Assembly (NCBI GenBank): GCA_027475525.1
Contig: JAMWFC010000054.1
Location: 1,232,468-1,296,467, forward strand
Length of the DNA stretch: 64,000 bases
Direction: 5' to 3'
DNA from: Macrolepiota albuminosa
Taxonomy: Eukaryota; Basidiomycota; Agaricomycetes; Agaricales; Agaricaceae
The position numbers and the translations under genes were made by a program. Below, in pieces: positions 35,001 to 44,285 of this stretch. A model generated the notes under the pieces. The model was not told the origin of the DNA. It saw only the letters and a list, made by a program, of their open reading frames with translations, and did no database searches. Numbering within the stretch: the stretch's first letter is position 1; every line of letters starts with the position of its first letter.

Positions 35001-35672
35001 GCAGCCATCCTTCGTTATTTCTGTCTCGATACGGTACATATGGGAGATGGGTATGGTGGGAAGAAATACCTTCTTCAAGGAATGGAACCAGCTATAGGTT
35101 GGCCGGAGGCGAGGGCATCGAGAAAAGCTGACTCGGTGGCATGGGGGAAGTTCATGTACGAAGACATCATCTGCAGGTTCGGTCACATTCCAGTTTTCAT
35201 CACCGATGGGGGGAAGGAATTTCTGGGGGCAGCAGAGTTTGTTTATCGGCAGTATGGAATCGCGGTCGTGGTGTCGTCGCCTTATCATCCGGAGGGAAAC
35301 GGGATAGCAGAGAGAGCCCATAAAACCTTGTGCGATTCGATTCTGAAAGCATGTGGGCGCGATTCCGGAAAATGGCCTTTGTTTGTAGAGGCAGGTCTTT
35401 TAGCTATGAGGACGACAACTTCGCGGATGACAGGACATACTCCTTATTTCCTGCTGTATGGCCGTCAACCGTTTTTCGCTTTTGACATGGCAGATGTGAC
35501 TTGGGAGGCTTTAGAATGGGATCAGGTTAGGACGACGGAAGATTTACTTGCTGTGCAAATGAGGCAACTGGTGAGGAGAGATGAGAAGTTGGTAGTCGCC
35601 CTGGAACAGCAGAAGAAAGCCAGGGAGAAGGCGGTCGAAGCATTCAACGAAAAGTATCGGAGAATATTGTAA
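32049..35672 (+). pseudogene. Inner gypsy pol: RT, RNase H, integrase, with one in-frame TGA
   Basis: One frame from ATG 32049 to TAA at 35670-35672, broken only by TGA 33483-33485 (TAGVGR-stop-WIRNFSL). RT: YRSRIFAVAKKNGIRIVQDV (32815), GLCDLFAGYDGRKL (32970), LPQGATNS (33070), GFVDDVGIMG (33165, catalytic VDD). RNase H: VVGVDSCKNGAGWIL (33705), SRYSQPKCELYGLFRAL, HQGPDGLSRRRK. Integrase: zinc finger H-N-N-A-G-H ... CNVCQLRSK (34830-34965), core CLDTVHMGDGYGG (35023), FITDGGKEFLGAAEF (35200) and a third carboxylate in the GNGIAERAHKTL region (35300). The C-terminal tail is short and no chromodomain is seen. The frame is shifted relative to gag, with 2 nt between stop and start, suggesting re-initiation or frameshifting. 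Confidence 0.85.
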
Positions 35673-36208
35673 CGGGAAGTAGGAAGGGTGAACGAAAAGT
35701 TAGATGGACGGATTGGGAAATCGAATGTACGAGTATGGCAAGAGGGAAATAAGGTTCGAAATTATGAGACCGACCAGCGGTCGAAATGTAAATGCGGGTG
35801 GAAATCGACGATGGGAGGCGTATGGGGCAGGTATTGGCGATCCAGAGGACCTGTAGAATAGGTATAAAAAGACTGCATTATTGAATGAAAAGACAGGTTT
35901 TCATACCCCACTTTTCCGGTCTGTGTTTCGTCTTTGGCTGCTTGGGACTTCTCTCGAAACTTTGACCCGCTATTGTCTGATACCTTGGTCTTGTCGGCAT
36001 CTCAGGCGACGTCGACCTTGTCTTTCCTTATCATGCCCAGACTCCTCTTGCGCAAACGTTCTCTATTCTCTTCCTGCAACATCCGTACCCTACGTGGGGA
36101 CTATCACGCCACTACTTCCTTCTTCTTTCGTCGCCTATTCGTGTTCTGCCCACAGGAAACGACCGACTACCGAGGACATTCCCTCAGTGAGAGCTTCCCT
36201 CTTCTACA
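35668..36208 (+). repeat. 3' LTR of inner gypsy
   Basis: TGTAACGGGAAGTAGG...CTTCTACA, 541 bp. The pol stop lies inside its first bases. TATAAAAAG at 35863. Confidence 0.85.
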
Positions 36209-36409
36209 ACGGGAGCCAGCTGGATTAGGCTTGGGTCACGGAACACGGTTCAGAGTCTCTCACGGTGTGAACTAGTGTAAGTCCTCGATTGCGAGAAAAC
36301 TGCCTAACTACAACATTCGGTTAGGTACTTATAGGATATGTAAGCGGTAGTCAAGGAGTGTGATGGTATTCAAAGAAAACAAGTGTAACGTAGTCACGAA
36401 CCCGTTACA
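36209..36409 (-). repeat. 5' LTR of outer gypsy, first bases lost
   Basis: Matches 22827-23027 and ends CCCGTTACA before the AACAG duplication. The TGTG terminal bases next to the inner element are missing. Confidence 0.8.
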
Positions 36410-36633
36410 AACAGGTAGTGTACGGCTGCCCTCCAGAGTCAAGCTATCAAAGCCAATGAAGACGGAGTGATGAGTCCTTGGTCTCTCCCAAGGTCACATC
36501 TAGTGATTGATATGTGCCAAGTAATTGTATATCTCCAAACAAGACCTGAAACAGATGATAGAAAAACATATGGAAACATACACAAGGTCTAAGAACAACA
36601 GTGTCGGAAAAATCACTCACTTGCCCCTCTAAT
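36410..36633. other. Pre-insertion host flank
   Basis: Short unique sequence between the outer gypsy (left) and the copia stack (right). It is the natural upstream continuation of the DUF6535 locus, since the two insertions are bounded by AACAG and CTAAT. No gene recognised; 36629-36633 is the CTAAT duplication. Confidence 0.6.
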
Positions 36634-36642
36634 TGTAGAATG

Positions 36643-36972
36643 TGTTAGAAAACAGACCCTAAGAACAATGTAAGATTATTCCCTCAGTCCGATGTGATTG
36701 ACTAGATTGACTGTACCTAAGAACAATGTAAGATTATTCTACGGTCCAGTCAGTTAAGTGTGTAGGTTAATGTCTGTAAGTGTGACGTACCCCTCAGTCC
36801 GATGTAATTGACTGAGGGTTGTTCTAGTAGTAACTCAAATATATATATGTGTCTGCGGTGAACAATGAACCCATTGTTCACCAGGTAATGTGTCGATGAT
36901 GGCCAGTGGCACAGTGCAGTTGATATTGACCCTGAATACGGCGGTCCTGAGTGTCTGTGTGATATCACAATA
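36643..36972 (-). repeat. LTR family 2, distal copy lacking its first seven bases
   Basis: About 96% identical by eye to 42102-42436, but it stops at ...CACAATA where the other copy continues TCCAACA. Contains the palindrome at 36791-36818 and a 24-bp direct repeat (CCTAAGAACAATGTAAG...) at 36658 and 36716. Confidence 0.8.
36791..36818. promoter_or_regulatory. CCCTCAGTC palindrome in LTR family 2
   Basis: Arms CCCTCAGTC / GACTGAGGG, 10-nt spacer. Repeated at 42250-42277 in the partner LTR. Role unknown. Confidence 0.6.
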
Positions 36973-37306
36973 TGTTAGAAGTTAATGCCTAGATCACACG
37001 AGTAAGTAATGCGACCTCAGTCTCGTATACTTGACTGAGCTAAGCCTACCTAGATCACATGAGTAAGTAATGCGACTAGGTATAGCTATTAGCATAATGT
37101 CCGTCATTCTGAGTACGTGATTGCTTACCCTCAGTCTCGTATACTTGACTGAGGGTATGCACAACGTCTGGTAGCAGGTTTATATATCTATAATATGGTA
37201 TGTCAGGGTGGAGAGTTAATATAGGAAGAGAAATATAGTGAAATTAAAGTTGTTCCTTGTCAGGTATCAATACCTCGACGCTTACGGTGCTCAGCAGCAC
37301 TCAACA
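36973..37306 (-). repeat. LTR family 3, next to the polypurine tract of Copia-1
   Basis: 334 bp; on the minus strand TGTTGAG...TTCTAACA. GTGAGGAGGAG (37307-37317, minus) directly precedes it, so it occupies the 3' LTR position. Palindrome at 37126-37157 (TACCCTCAGTC / GACTGAGGGTA, 10-nt spacer) and a half palindrome at 37015. Direct repeat CCTAGATCACA(C/T)GAGTAAG at 36988 and 37049. No second copy of this family in the window. Confidence 0.8.
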
Positions 37307-37358
37307 CTCCTCCTCACCATAAGTGGCGCTCCTCCTCACATGGAATTGTTATCTATCC

Positions 37359-40300
37359 TCATTGTAGGCCTAAGCGTGGCCAGAGGTGTAAGAAAGCGGG
37401 AGTGGGAAGGGCTTTGGTAAAGATGTCAGCTGTGTTATCCTTGGAGGGGATGCATGTGAGTGATATCTTGCTGGATTGTACTTGTTCACACAAGAAATAA
37501 TACTTAATATCTACATGTTTGATGTGAGCGTGTAGAAGGGGATCCTCAGATAGCGCGATGGCGGAGTCGTTGTCACAAAACATGAGTGTGGGTTTGCTGG
37601 TAAAATCATGCCCAATGTCTTTTAATAGTGCCCGGAGCCAGATACATTCCTGGGTGCTTTTGAACGCAGCCCTGTACTCCACCTCACACAACGAGGCGGC
37701 AACAGTCCATTGTTTCCTGGCTGCCCAGGATATGGCACCTGTCCCGAGATTCCATACATATCCTCCAACGTTGCGTCGAGTGTTGGGGCAGCTCGCCCAG
37801 TCAAAGTCCGTGAAGCTGGTTAGCTCAGTGTTGTTGTTGGCACCCTCAAGATGCAGTCGTAGGTTACGCGTGCCCTTCAGATAATGGACGAGGCATATAG
37901 CCATGTTCCAGTATATGGTTGAATAAGAATCTAAGTATTGTGTGAGTTGTTGGACTGCAAATGAGATGTCAGGACAGGTGGATATGGCAAGATCTAGTAG
38001 GCAGCCAACAAGTTGGCAATAGAGGGTATTATCTAAAGTGCAGCGTTCTTCTGGGCTCAGGAAGCTTTGGTCTATGTGTCGTAGTCTCAAATTAGGATCC
38101 ATGGGCAAGGACAGGGGCATGGCGTCCTTCTGGCCAAATTGATTTACAATTTTGTTGATAAGAGTGGTTTGTGAGAGTTTGACAAGGTGGTTCTTGCAAT
38201 CCCAGTCAACAGCAATGCTGACTATGAAGCGAGGGACACCTAGATCAGATATAGTGCAGACCTGCCACATTTGGCTCTTAAACTGTTCATTCTCCTCTTT
38301 GCTGCTCATGACTGACAAAAAATTGTCGACATGTAGTGCTGCAATGACCAAACCTTGATCAGTAATACAATAGAAGATGCAGGACTTGCAGGATAATTGC
38401 TGGAAGCCCCATGCTGCCATATTATTGTTCACTGCTTTGTTCCAGATTCTCCCAGCCTGCTTCATGCCATACAGCCCTCATATCAGCATCCACACCCAAT
38501 CCTCCTTCCCTTCCTCTTCAAAACCTTCTGGTTGCTTCATGTACTGCACCTCATCTTCTGGGAGAACCCCATATAGGAACACAGTCTTCACATCAATCTG
38601 CATTGCATCCCATCCTTTTGCTGCTGCCAGGTGGAGTAGTACTTGCCAGGATTCCATGTGTGTGGTTGGTGAGGTAGTTTTTGTGTAGTCGCACCTGTAT
38701 ATTTGCTCGTACCCTCAAAAGACTAACCTGACTTTGAACCTGACCGCATTTCCATGTTCATCACGCTTGATCTTGAACATGGGATGTCCAGTTCTCACCT
38801 TTTGTTCAGCAGGCATGGCAGCTTGTGGGACTAGTTCATATATGCCCATATCTTGGAGGGAATTGAGTTCATTGTGGTAGGCTGCTTCCCATTGTTGCAC
38901 GTCACCTGATTGCTTTGCCTCCATCCAAGTCCAAGGCTTGTCATGGATATTGGGCTTCAAGTGGTCGTGGAGACCTTGAGTAGCAGTCAGAAGATATTTG
39001 ATGTCATGTAGTGATGCAATGTTTGCAAGATCAGGTACAATCAGGTCCTGATCATGGTTTTCAGTTCCTTGATTGGGTATTTCCAACTCATGTACTTTGT
39101 CAGCCTAATGCTGTGCTCGGAGTTGTTCTCCTGCAGCTATGGATTCCTGCATGGCTTTTTGTGTTTGGGACATTGGCATATTCTCAGGATCCACTCTCAC
39201 AGTTGAAATGGGTATGCAATTGGATTGGCGAGGTTGTGGGATCTGTTGGTCATCATCCTGTCTGTCTGGCTCATATTGAGAAAGGGAGCTCCTCCTGAAT
39301 GGATGATGGTATTGTTGTCAATAGTGATAGGATCCTGACTGTCAGGGGTACTTGGCTGGTCTAGGATATTGGCATCAGGAGTGAGATGTGTGGGAGCAAG
39401 GCTGTCTTCATGGCTTTCGCAGAACTTGACATGGTAAGTTTTGTATATTTTTCCAGTCACCCTTTCATAGCACTTATAGGCCTTGGAGTTCTTAGCGTAA
39501 CTGATCAAAATACACTCTATTGAGTGTGCGTATACTTTGGAATTATGCTCCGCCAATGTCAAGACAAATGCCTTACACCCTATTTCCCTCATGTACAAAT
39601 AGTCAGGACGTCAACCTGTCCAAGCCTCATGGGTGTGGTGTTTTCTAGAAATTTGGTAAGCGTTTGTTTATGTAGGTGAGATACCGTCAGGTAAAACTCA
39701 TCCCACATGTTGGGAGGACATCCTGCAGCTATTCTCATGGCTCATGCCTTGCCTATCAGAGTATAGTGCATGTGTTTGACATGGCCAATGTGTGCTGAGG
39801 TATACGCTGCTCCAAACTGTTGTTCTGAGCCCTGAGACATGAGCCAGGCTGTTATCTTGTGCCCTTTGAGCTCGCTGTTGTGATCAGTGCAATATGTTCC
39901 CAATTTGCCTTGTATCTCATTTTCTTGTGCTGTTTGCCAAGCCATAAAGTGTGTGAATGCCTCTGCCTTGCTGTGGAGTAATATTGACCAGTGTTTGCTT
40001 GTGAAATCATCAACTATGTTCATAATATATCTATAGCCATTTCAAGATACAACAGCCTGAGGACCTGTAAGATCAACCCAAACAATCTCCAGTTTCCATG
40101 TCGCCTTCCGTCCCTCTCCCCGCACCTTCAGAACCATGTTTCTCATCTGTTTGCTGAGAATACATGAGTTACACTTAGATGGCTTCGTGGAGAGGATGGA
40201 AGGCATACCTGGAATCATGCCAGATTTTGCCATGTCCAGGATTGTCTGGTAATCGGTGTGCCTGAGATGGCAGTGCCAAGTCTCTAGGCTGGCAGCATGT

Positions 40301-42000
40301 TGCAGGGAGAATGCATGATGTTGGGAGGTTGCAGAGTCAAGGTTTAGGCTATTCAGTCATTGATTGGGGATAAGAGGACCTCGTGCCACAATTGCACGTG
40401 TAGATCTGTTGACAATTTTTATGGATGTTGTCAAACACAGAGTCAAGGCCAGAGAGGGAAGCCAGCGAGCTAACAGATACGAGGCAAACCATCGAGTTCA
40501 GAATATATAATGCATCTTGAAGGATAATGTCGGCACCTCTTGCTATATGAAGCCAGATATCGCCAATACCCACTGCTGCTACAGTGGATCCACCAAGATA
40601 TTTTACATGTCGTGGTGGAATCAGTCATAAGGAAATGAAGTCGTCTCGACAGGGGGAAATATGAACCATGGTGCCAGAGTCTATGAGGAATGGAGTGGAG
40701 TCTAAATTAGTGAGTGGGGTGCGCTTTGTTCCTGTCAGTAGTGAAATGTTCATGGCTAAGATGCTTTCCGTGATGCCCTTTGCATGTGTATTCCAGTCCA
40801 CATTTGCATGCAACTCTTCGATTGCTGTGAATCCAACATGTTCCCAGCATTCTGTGCTCTGATTGGAGTGTGGCTCTTCATAAGGGGTGGCAATGCTTGC
40901 AAATGAGGCAGTTTCTGGAGGGGAAGGGAGTTGTCCAAGTTACACAGTGTCAGATCAACATACCATAGTTTCCCATCTAGGCCTGTGATGGCAACAAAGG
41001 ACTTTGCTGTGGTGGTGGGTTTATCAGAAGTGCCCTTTGGTGTGTCAATCTTCTTCTTCTGTGCTCTTCTCGCTTCCTGAGCCTCAGCTATAGATTTTCC
41101 TGCCATGCCGCCACCCTTTTGTATGCAAAAAGGTTTTGTGTGTCCCCAACACAGATGTCTGAGTAAGAAGCAATTCTCGCAGCAGGCTCCCCCAGGACCG
41201 TGATTGTGGTCTGGAAGGTCAGTGTCTTGGTGCTTTCCTCCTCTCTTTGCACTCAATGCCATGGCATGGACAGACTTTGCCTTAGCATTGATAATGTTCT
41301 GGGCATTCTCCATAAGGAGACGAATGTTGGTGGGATCACATGGTGCACTCTGGGTGCTCTTGCTGAGAAGAGTAGAGACCAAATTCTGGAAAGATTTGAA
41401 TGAGGGATCATTAAGGCTGTTGAGGAGCGCTATGCAGGTGAAGAGGTCCTGGATGATGTCCCTGATGTCAAAGGCCCGCTTGACAGTGTCCGCATGGCCA
41501 GCAGTGATTGGGAGTGGTTCAGCAGTAGAACAGTAGGTTGACAAAGCTTCCTGGAGAAGAGCAATCTGTTTGATGGGCCCTTCATGTTGTGCTTGTGACT
41601 TCAGATCTGTGAAGCAGTAGGCTGCACCTCTATCCGTTATAAGATCATGATGTTCGGTGTTGTCGAGGGCAGTTTTTTTAAAGGTGATGGCTAATCAGTC
41701 TTTTGAGCCCCAGTTAGTGTATGCTCAAGGCTCAAGACTAGCTTTTAGGTGTTCAGAGGTGTCAAAGACGTGGCCATACAGCCCGTTGAGGATTAGGGCA
41801 TCTTTGAGCTTTTTAGTCTACTGACTGAAGTTGCCATCAGCATGGGAGTATTTGGTGCCTTCCCATCTATGACATATGACGCACTCAGAGACAGAGTGAT
41901 TGAAAGAGTCTGAACTCAGGACAGACATGATAAGAGGGAGTAAGAGGCCAAGAAGCACAAGAGAGATACAAAGATAAGAGATAAGGTACGTGATGTGATG
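37359..42000 (-). pseudogene. Copia-1 gag-pol, heavily broken
   Basis: Order on the minus strand: gag from about 41950 (VICHRWEGTKYSHADGNF) to 40756 with a zinc-knuckle-like CCENCFLLRHLCWGHTKPFC (41160); protease FLIDSGTMVHISPCRDDF (40680); integrase HHCC region CNSCILSKQM (40160) and core start IVWVDLTGPQ, then GTYCTDHNSELKGH (39870) with the second Asp; RT start WEAAYHNELNSLQDMGIYEL (38870) and catalytic motif ALHVDNFLSV (38320), where the second Asp of HVDD has become Asn; RNase H FTDFDWASC (37790), CEVEYRAAFKS, FCDNDSAIAL, HIKHVDIKYYFLCEQV and NTADIFTKALP (37420). At least seven stops or frameshifts separate the pieces, so the element is dead. The copia order (integrase before RT) is clear. 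Confidence 0.85.
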
Positions 42001-42084
42001 TGTGATAAGATCAGATGAGGTTTGATCAAAGAGAAGTTCTGAAAGGTCTGGTGACAAGTACTTTTATGCGGAAAGTATCTGGTC

Positions 42085-42101
42085 GCTATAGGCCCATAAC
42101 C
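42085..42101 (-). other. Half-tRNA(iMet)-type primer binding site of Copia-1
   Basis: Minus strand GGTTATGGGCCTATAGC begins directly after the 5' LTR. GGTTATGGGCC is complementary to the anticodon-loop half of initiator tRNA-Met (CUCAUAACC side), the primer type used by Drosophila copia. The Copia-2 site at 51349-51365 (GGTTATATGACCC) looks like a decayed version. Confidence 0.65.
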
Positions 42102-42436
42102 TGTTAGAAAACAGACCCTAAGAACAATGTAAGATTATTCCCTCAGTCCAATGTAATTGACTAGATTGACTGTACCTAAGAACAATGTAAGATTATTCTA
42201 CGGTCCAGTCAGTTAAGTGTGTAGGTTAATGTCTGTAAGTGTGACGTACCCCTCAGTCCAATGTAATTGACTGAGGGTTGTTCTAGTAGGAACTCGAATA
42301 TATATGTGTCTGCAGTGAACAATGAACCCATTGTTCATCAGGTAATGTGTCAATGATGGCCAGTAGCACAATGCAGTTGATATTGACCCTGAATACGGCG
42401 GTCCAGAGTGTCTGTGTGATATCACAATATCCAACA
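42102..42436 (-). repeat. LTR family 2, 5' LTR of Copia-1
   Basis: 335 bp, full length, TGTTGG...CTAACA on the minus strand. Palindrome 42250-42277. Right flank GAACG is part of the target duplication. Confidence 0.85.
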
Positions 42437-42774
42437 GAACGTAGCTAAGTATCATGGCCTCAGTCTGTAGAATAGAACTCTTATATTGACCTGTAGAACG
42501 TAGCTAAGTATTGTGTCTACAGGAAACAATAAGCATAAGGATAAATAGGATAAGTAAGGTAGACATACTCTCAGTCTGTAGAATAGAACTGAGGGTATTA
42601 TTAAATGGTAATGCTACTTTTACTAATCCTTGTTGGTGGCTGAATAACTATACAGCACCGATTGAGGGTTTGCTCCATGCGAGAGAGGGAAATGGGGAAT
42701 ATAAAAGGAAATGTGTTAGTAAGCAGTTGCTTGCCAAACAATGCTGCTGCCACAGCTATGAGTCTATCATAACA
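42437..42774 (-). repeat. LTR family 1, 3' LTR of Copia-2 (main part)
   Basis: Matches 51366-51706. Palindrome 42565-42598 (ATACTCTCAGT / ACTGAGGGTAT). Direct repeat (CTGTA)GAACGTAGCTAAGTAT at about 42437 and 42494. The remaining nine terminal bases are at 36634-36642 beyond Copia-1. Confidence 0.85.
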
Positions 42775-42792
42775 CTCCCCCAGACTCAAGCT

Positions 42793-43291
42793 TGTCAGAG
42801 GACTCCTCATTTCTTCCTTTTCTCACTCCTTAGCTCTTCACTCTCCTTCCATTCATTCTCTTATGTCTTCTGACATTATTTCATTTTACTGTTTCTATTC
42901 TTTCAACACTATCTGTTAGTACTACTCTCAGCCCTTGAGATGCTCTGGTTCTTTAGCCACCATTCAGACAAGTGTGGGCCCACTCAGCACCACTTCCAGA
43001 CCGCTTATATAAGCCAGAGTTTGCCAGAGTTTGCCCCTTATTTGTACAAGTGTTTGTGTAGGCAATTTTCGAGTTTTTAAGGTTTTGTTGTACTGTACAG
43101 TTGTTTCCCATGCTTCAGAGGCCCCAGAAGCATCCAACCTGGCATAGGGAATCCCTAGACTTGTTCTCTTTGGATCTCCCTCTGCCAGATGAGTAGCTAC
43201 CTTGATATTGTCAGTATATATTCTAATACACTTTGGATCTCCCTCTGCCAGCTGTGTGACTAAGCCACAGCCTCTAGAGGTCACCCTTACA
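42793..43291 (+). mobile_element. Solo LTR family 4, AAGCT target duplication
   Basis: 499 bp, TGTCAGAGG...CACCCTTACA, flanked by AAGCT (42788-42792 and 43292-43296). Inserted 18 bp from the Copia-2 3' LTR. Contains the palindromic TATA motif GCTTATATAAGC and GGATCTCCCTCTGCCAG at 43182 and 43235. Best-preserved copy of the family in the window. Confidence 0.85.
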
Positions 43292-43296
43292 AAGCT

Positions 43297-43604
43297 GGGG
43301 CTTGAGGCCAAGGAGATGGATCATGTGGGCATGGAGCATGCATGGGAGGGATTTGGTAAAGAGGTTGGCAGGATTTTTGGAGGAAGGGATGTGGAGAAAT
43401 TCAATCTGTCCTTCTTTGACTCATTTGCGAATATAGTGGTGCCAAATATTGATATGTTTTGCATGGGCGTGCCCTTTTGTGTACTGGGCAAGCAACATAG
43501 TGGGTGAATTGTTGATCCGGAGCAAAGCTGGGAGTTTCTAAGGCAGATCGACGTCAAGAGGCCAGTTGAACATCTAGAGAGCTTGTTGGGCACTGCGAGT
43601 CAAG
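43297..43604 (-). pseudogene. Copia-2 RNase H C-terminus
   Basis: Minus-strand reading gives LLAQYTKGHAHAKHINIWHH, an in-frame stop, then IEFLHIPSSKNPANLFTKSL and MLHAHMIHLLGLKP. This is the HIDIRYHFIRE ... ADIFTKxLP end of copia RNase H. It is the only pol piece on this side of the insertion. Confidence 0.7.
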
Positions 43605-43778
43605 TGTAACGGAGCGTCATACATGTTACTAGTGTCAACAATGCTATATGCATTTGATAGAGTATTATATAAGATAACATCTTGTATTCACTCTAGTTCT
43701 AGTCAATCTGATACTGCAGTCTGATTCAGCACTGTGTGATACACACAAGATCATTCTAGCTTGTAACCAACGGTTACA
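43605..43778 (+). repeat. Candidate 5' LTR of the chromodomain gypsy (family 6)
   Basis: TGTAACGGAG...ACCAACGGTTACA with terminal inverted repeats, placed exactly where Copia-2 homology stops. There is no partner copy in the window, so the assignment rests on the ends alone. Confidence 0.5.
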
Positions 43779-43817
43779 TTTTTTTGAATCTTCTGCTATC
43801 AGCTTTAAACTCTAGGC

Positions 43818-44285
43818 TTGTTACTGACTAGGCAACTCATCACCAAAACCTCTCAATTTCTGTTGGCATCATGTCAAAAATGTGCTTCCATGACTGGCTC
43901 TCTTGATCTGGACCCTCCTTTCCCAGCCACAGACACAGGTGACCCACCTGTGTTTCAAGCTGTAAAGACACAATCCACATCTGCTTACCAGCCCCCACCA
44001 AAGCAGGATGAAAAGATACCTTGCAATATCAGCACAAGCTTTGGAATGCTGGGTGGGCTATCCATATCACAGATGATGTCCATTGTACAGCCTGGTGGTA
44101 AACCAGGGGAAAGATCCATGGTCTCAGGAGTGTCACTGCCAGCAAGCCAAATGTCTTCATTGATGTACCTGGTATTGCCCAAGAGCTCATCAGCTCAGTC
44201 CAAAGGTCAACTGGACCTTATCCAGTACTTGGAAATGGTACAAGGCAGCATGTTCACGCATAGCACCCCATACTGTGCCAACTGA
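43818..44285 (+). pseudogene. Gag N-terminal fragment of the chromodomain gypsy
   Basis: 155 codons: Pro/Ser/Gln-rich, with LDLDPPFPATDTGDPPVFQA and SLMYLVLPKSSSAQSKGQLD. It stops just before RT-like sequence (EQHLEYVADAATEQHLRVIF) begins, meaning most of gag, all of the protease and the RT palm are deleted. The gag assignment rests on position only. Confidence 0.35.

Larger units (their letters stand above)
28890..36208 (+). mobile_element. Young, nearly complete Ty3/gypsy retrotransposon
   Basis: 541-bp LTRs at 28890-29430 and 35668-36208 that differ at only about three positions (for example 29392 A against 36172 G, and two bases at the very start). It encodes gag, protease, RT, RNase H and integrase in the standard gypsy order over 6.2 kb. 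Inserted in the outer gypsy at its LTR/leader junction; both LTR families begin TGTAACGGGA, and no clear target duplication can be read. Near-identity of the LTRs means recent insertion, but the copy carries two in-frame TGA codons (30025, 33483), so it is probably not active as it stands. Confidence 0.85.
22823..36409 (-). mobile_element. Non-autonomous gypsy-type element (gag-protease only) with AACAG duplication; host of a younger gypsy
   Basis: 205-bp LTRs (TGTGACGGG...CCCGTTACA) at 22823-23027 and 36209-36409, with perfect AACAG duplications at 22818-22822 and 36410-36414. The LTRs differ at about three positions, two of them CpG transitions. Without the inner insertion the element is about 6.3 kb. 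It encodes a long gag and a retropepsin-like domain (28657 to 24017) plus one more open region (23998 to 23372), but no RT, RNase H or integrase anywhere. The inner gypsy (28890-36208) sits exactly at the junction between the 5' LTR and its leader, so the first bases of that LTR edge and the primer binding site are lost. It would depend on a relative for copying. Confidence 0.8.
36643..42436 (-). mobile_element. Copia-1: copia element inside the Copia-2 LTR, with mismatched LTRs
   Basis: Minus strand. 5' LTR (family 2) 42102-42436, reading TGTTGG...CTAACA; a family 2 LTR also forms the far end (36643-36972). Flanks GAATG (36638-36642) and GAACG (42437-42441) are a 5-bp target duplication with one change, and lie in the terminus of the Copia-2 LTR. 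A third LTR of another family (36973-37306) abuts the polypurine tract and stands where the 3' LTR should be. Gag-pol spans about 42000 to 37359 with many breaks. Confidence 0.8.
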
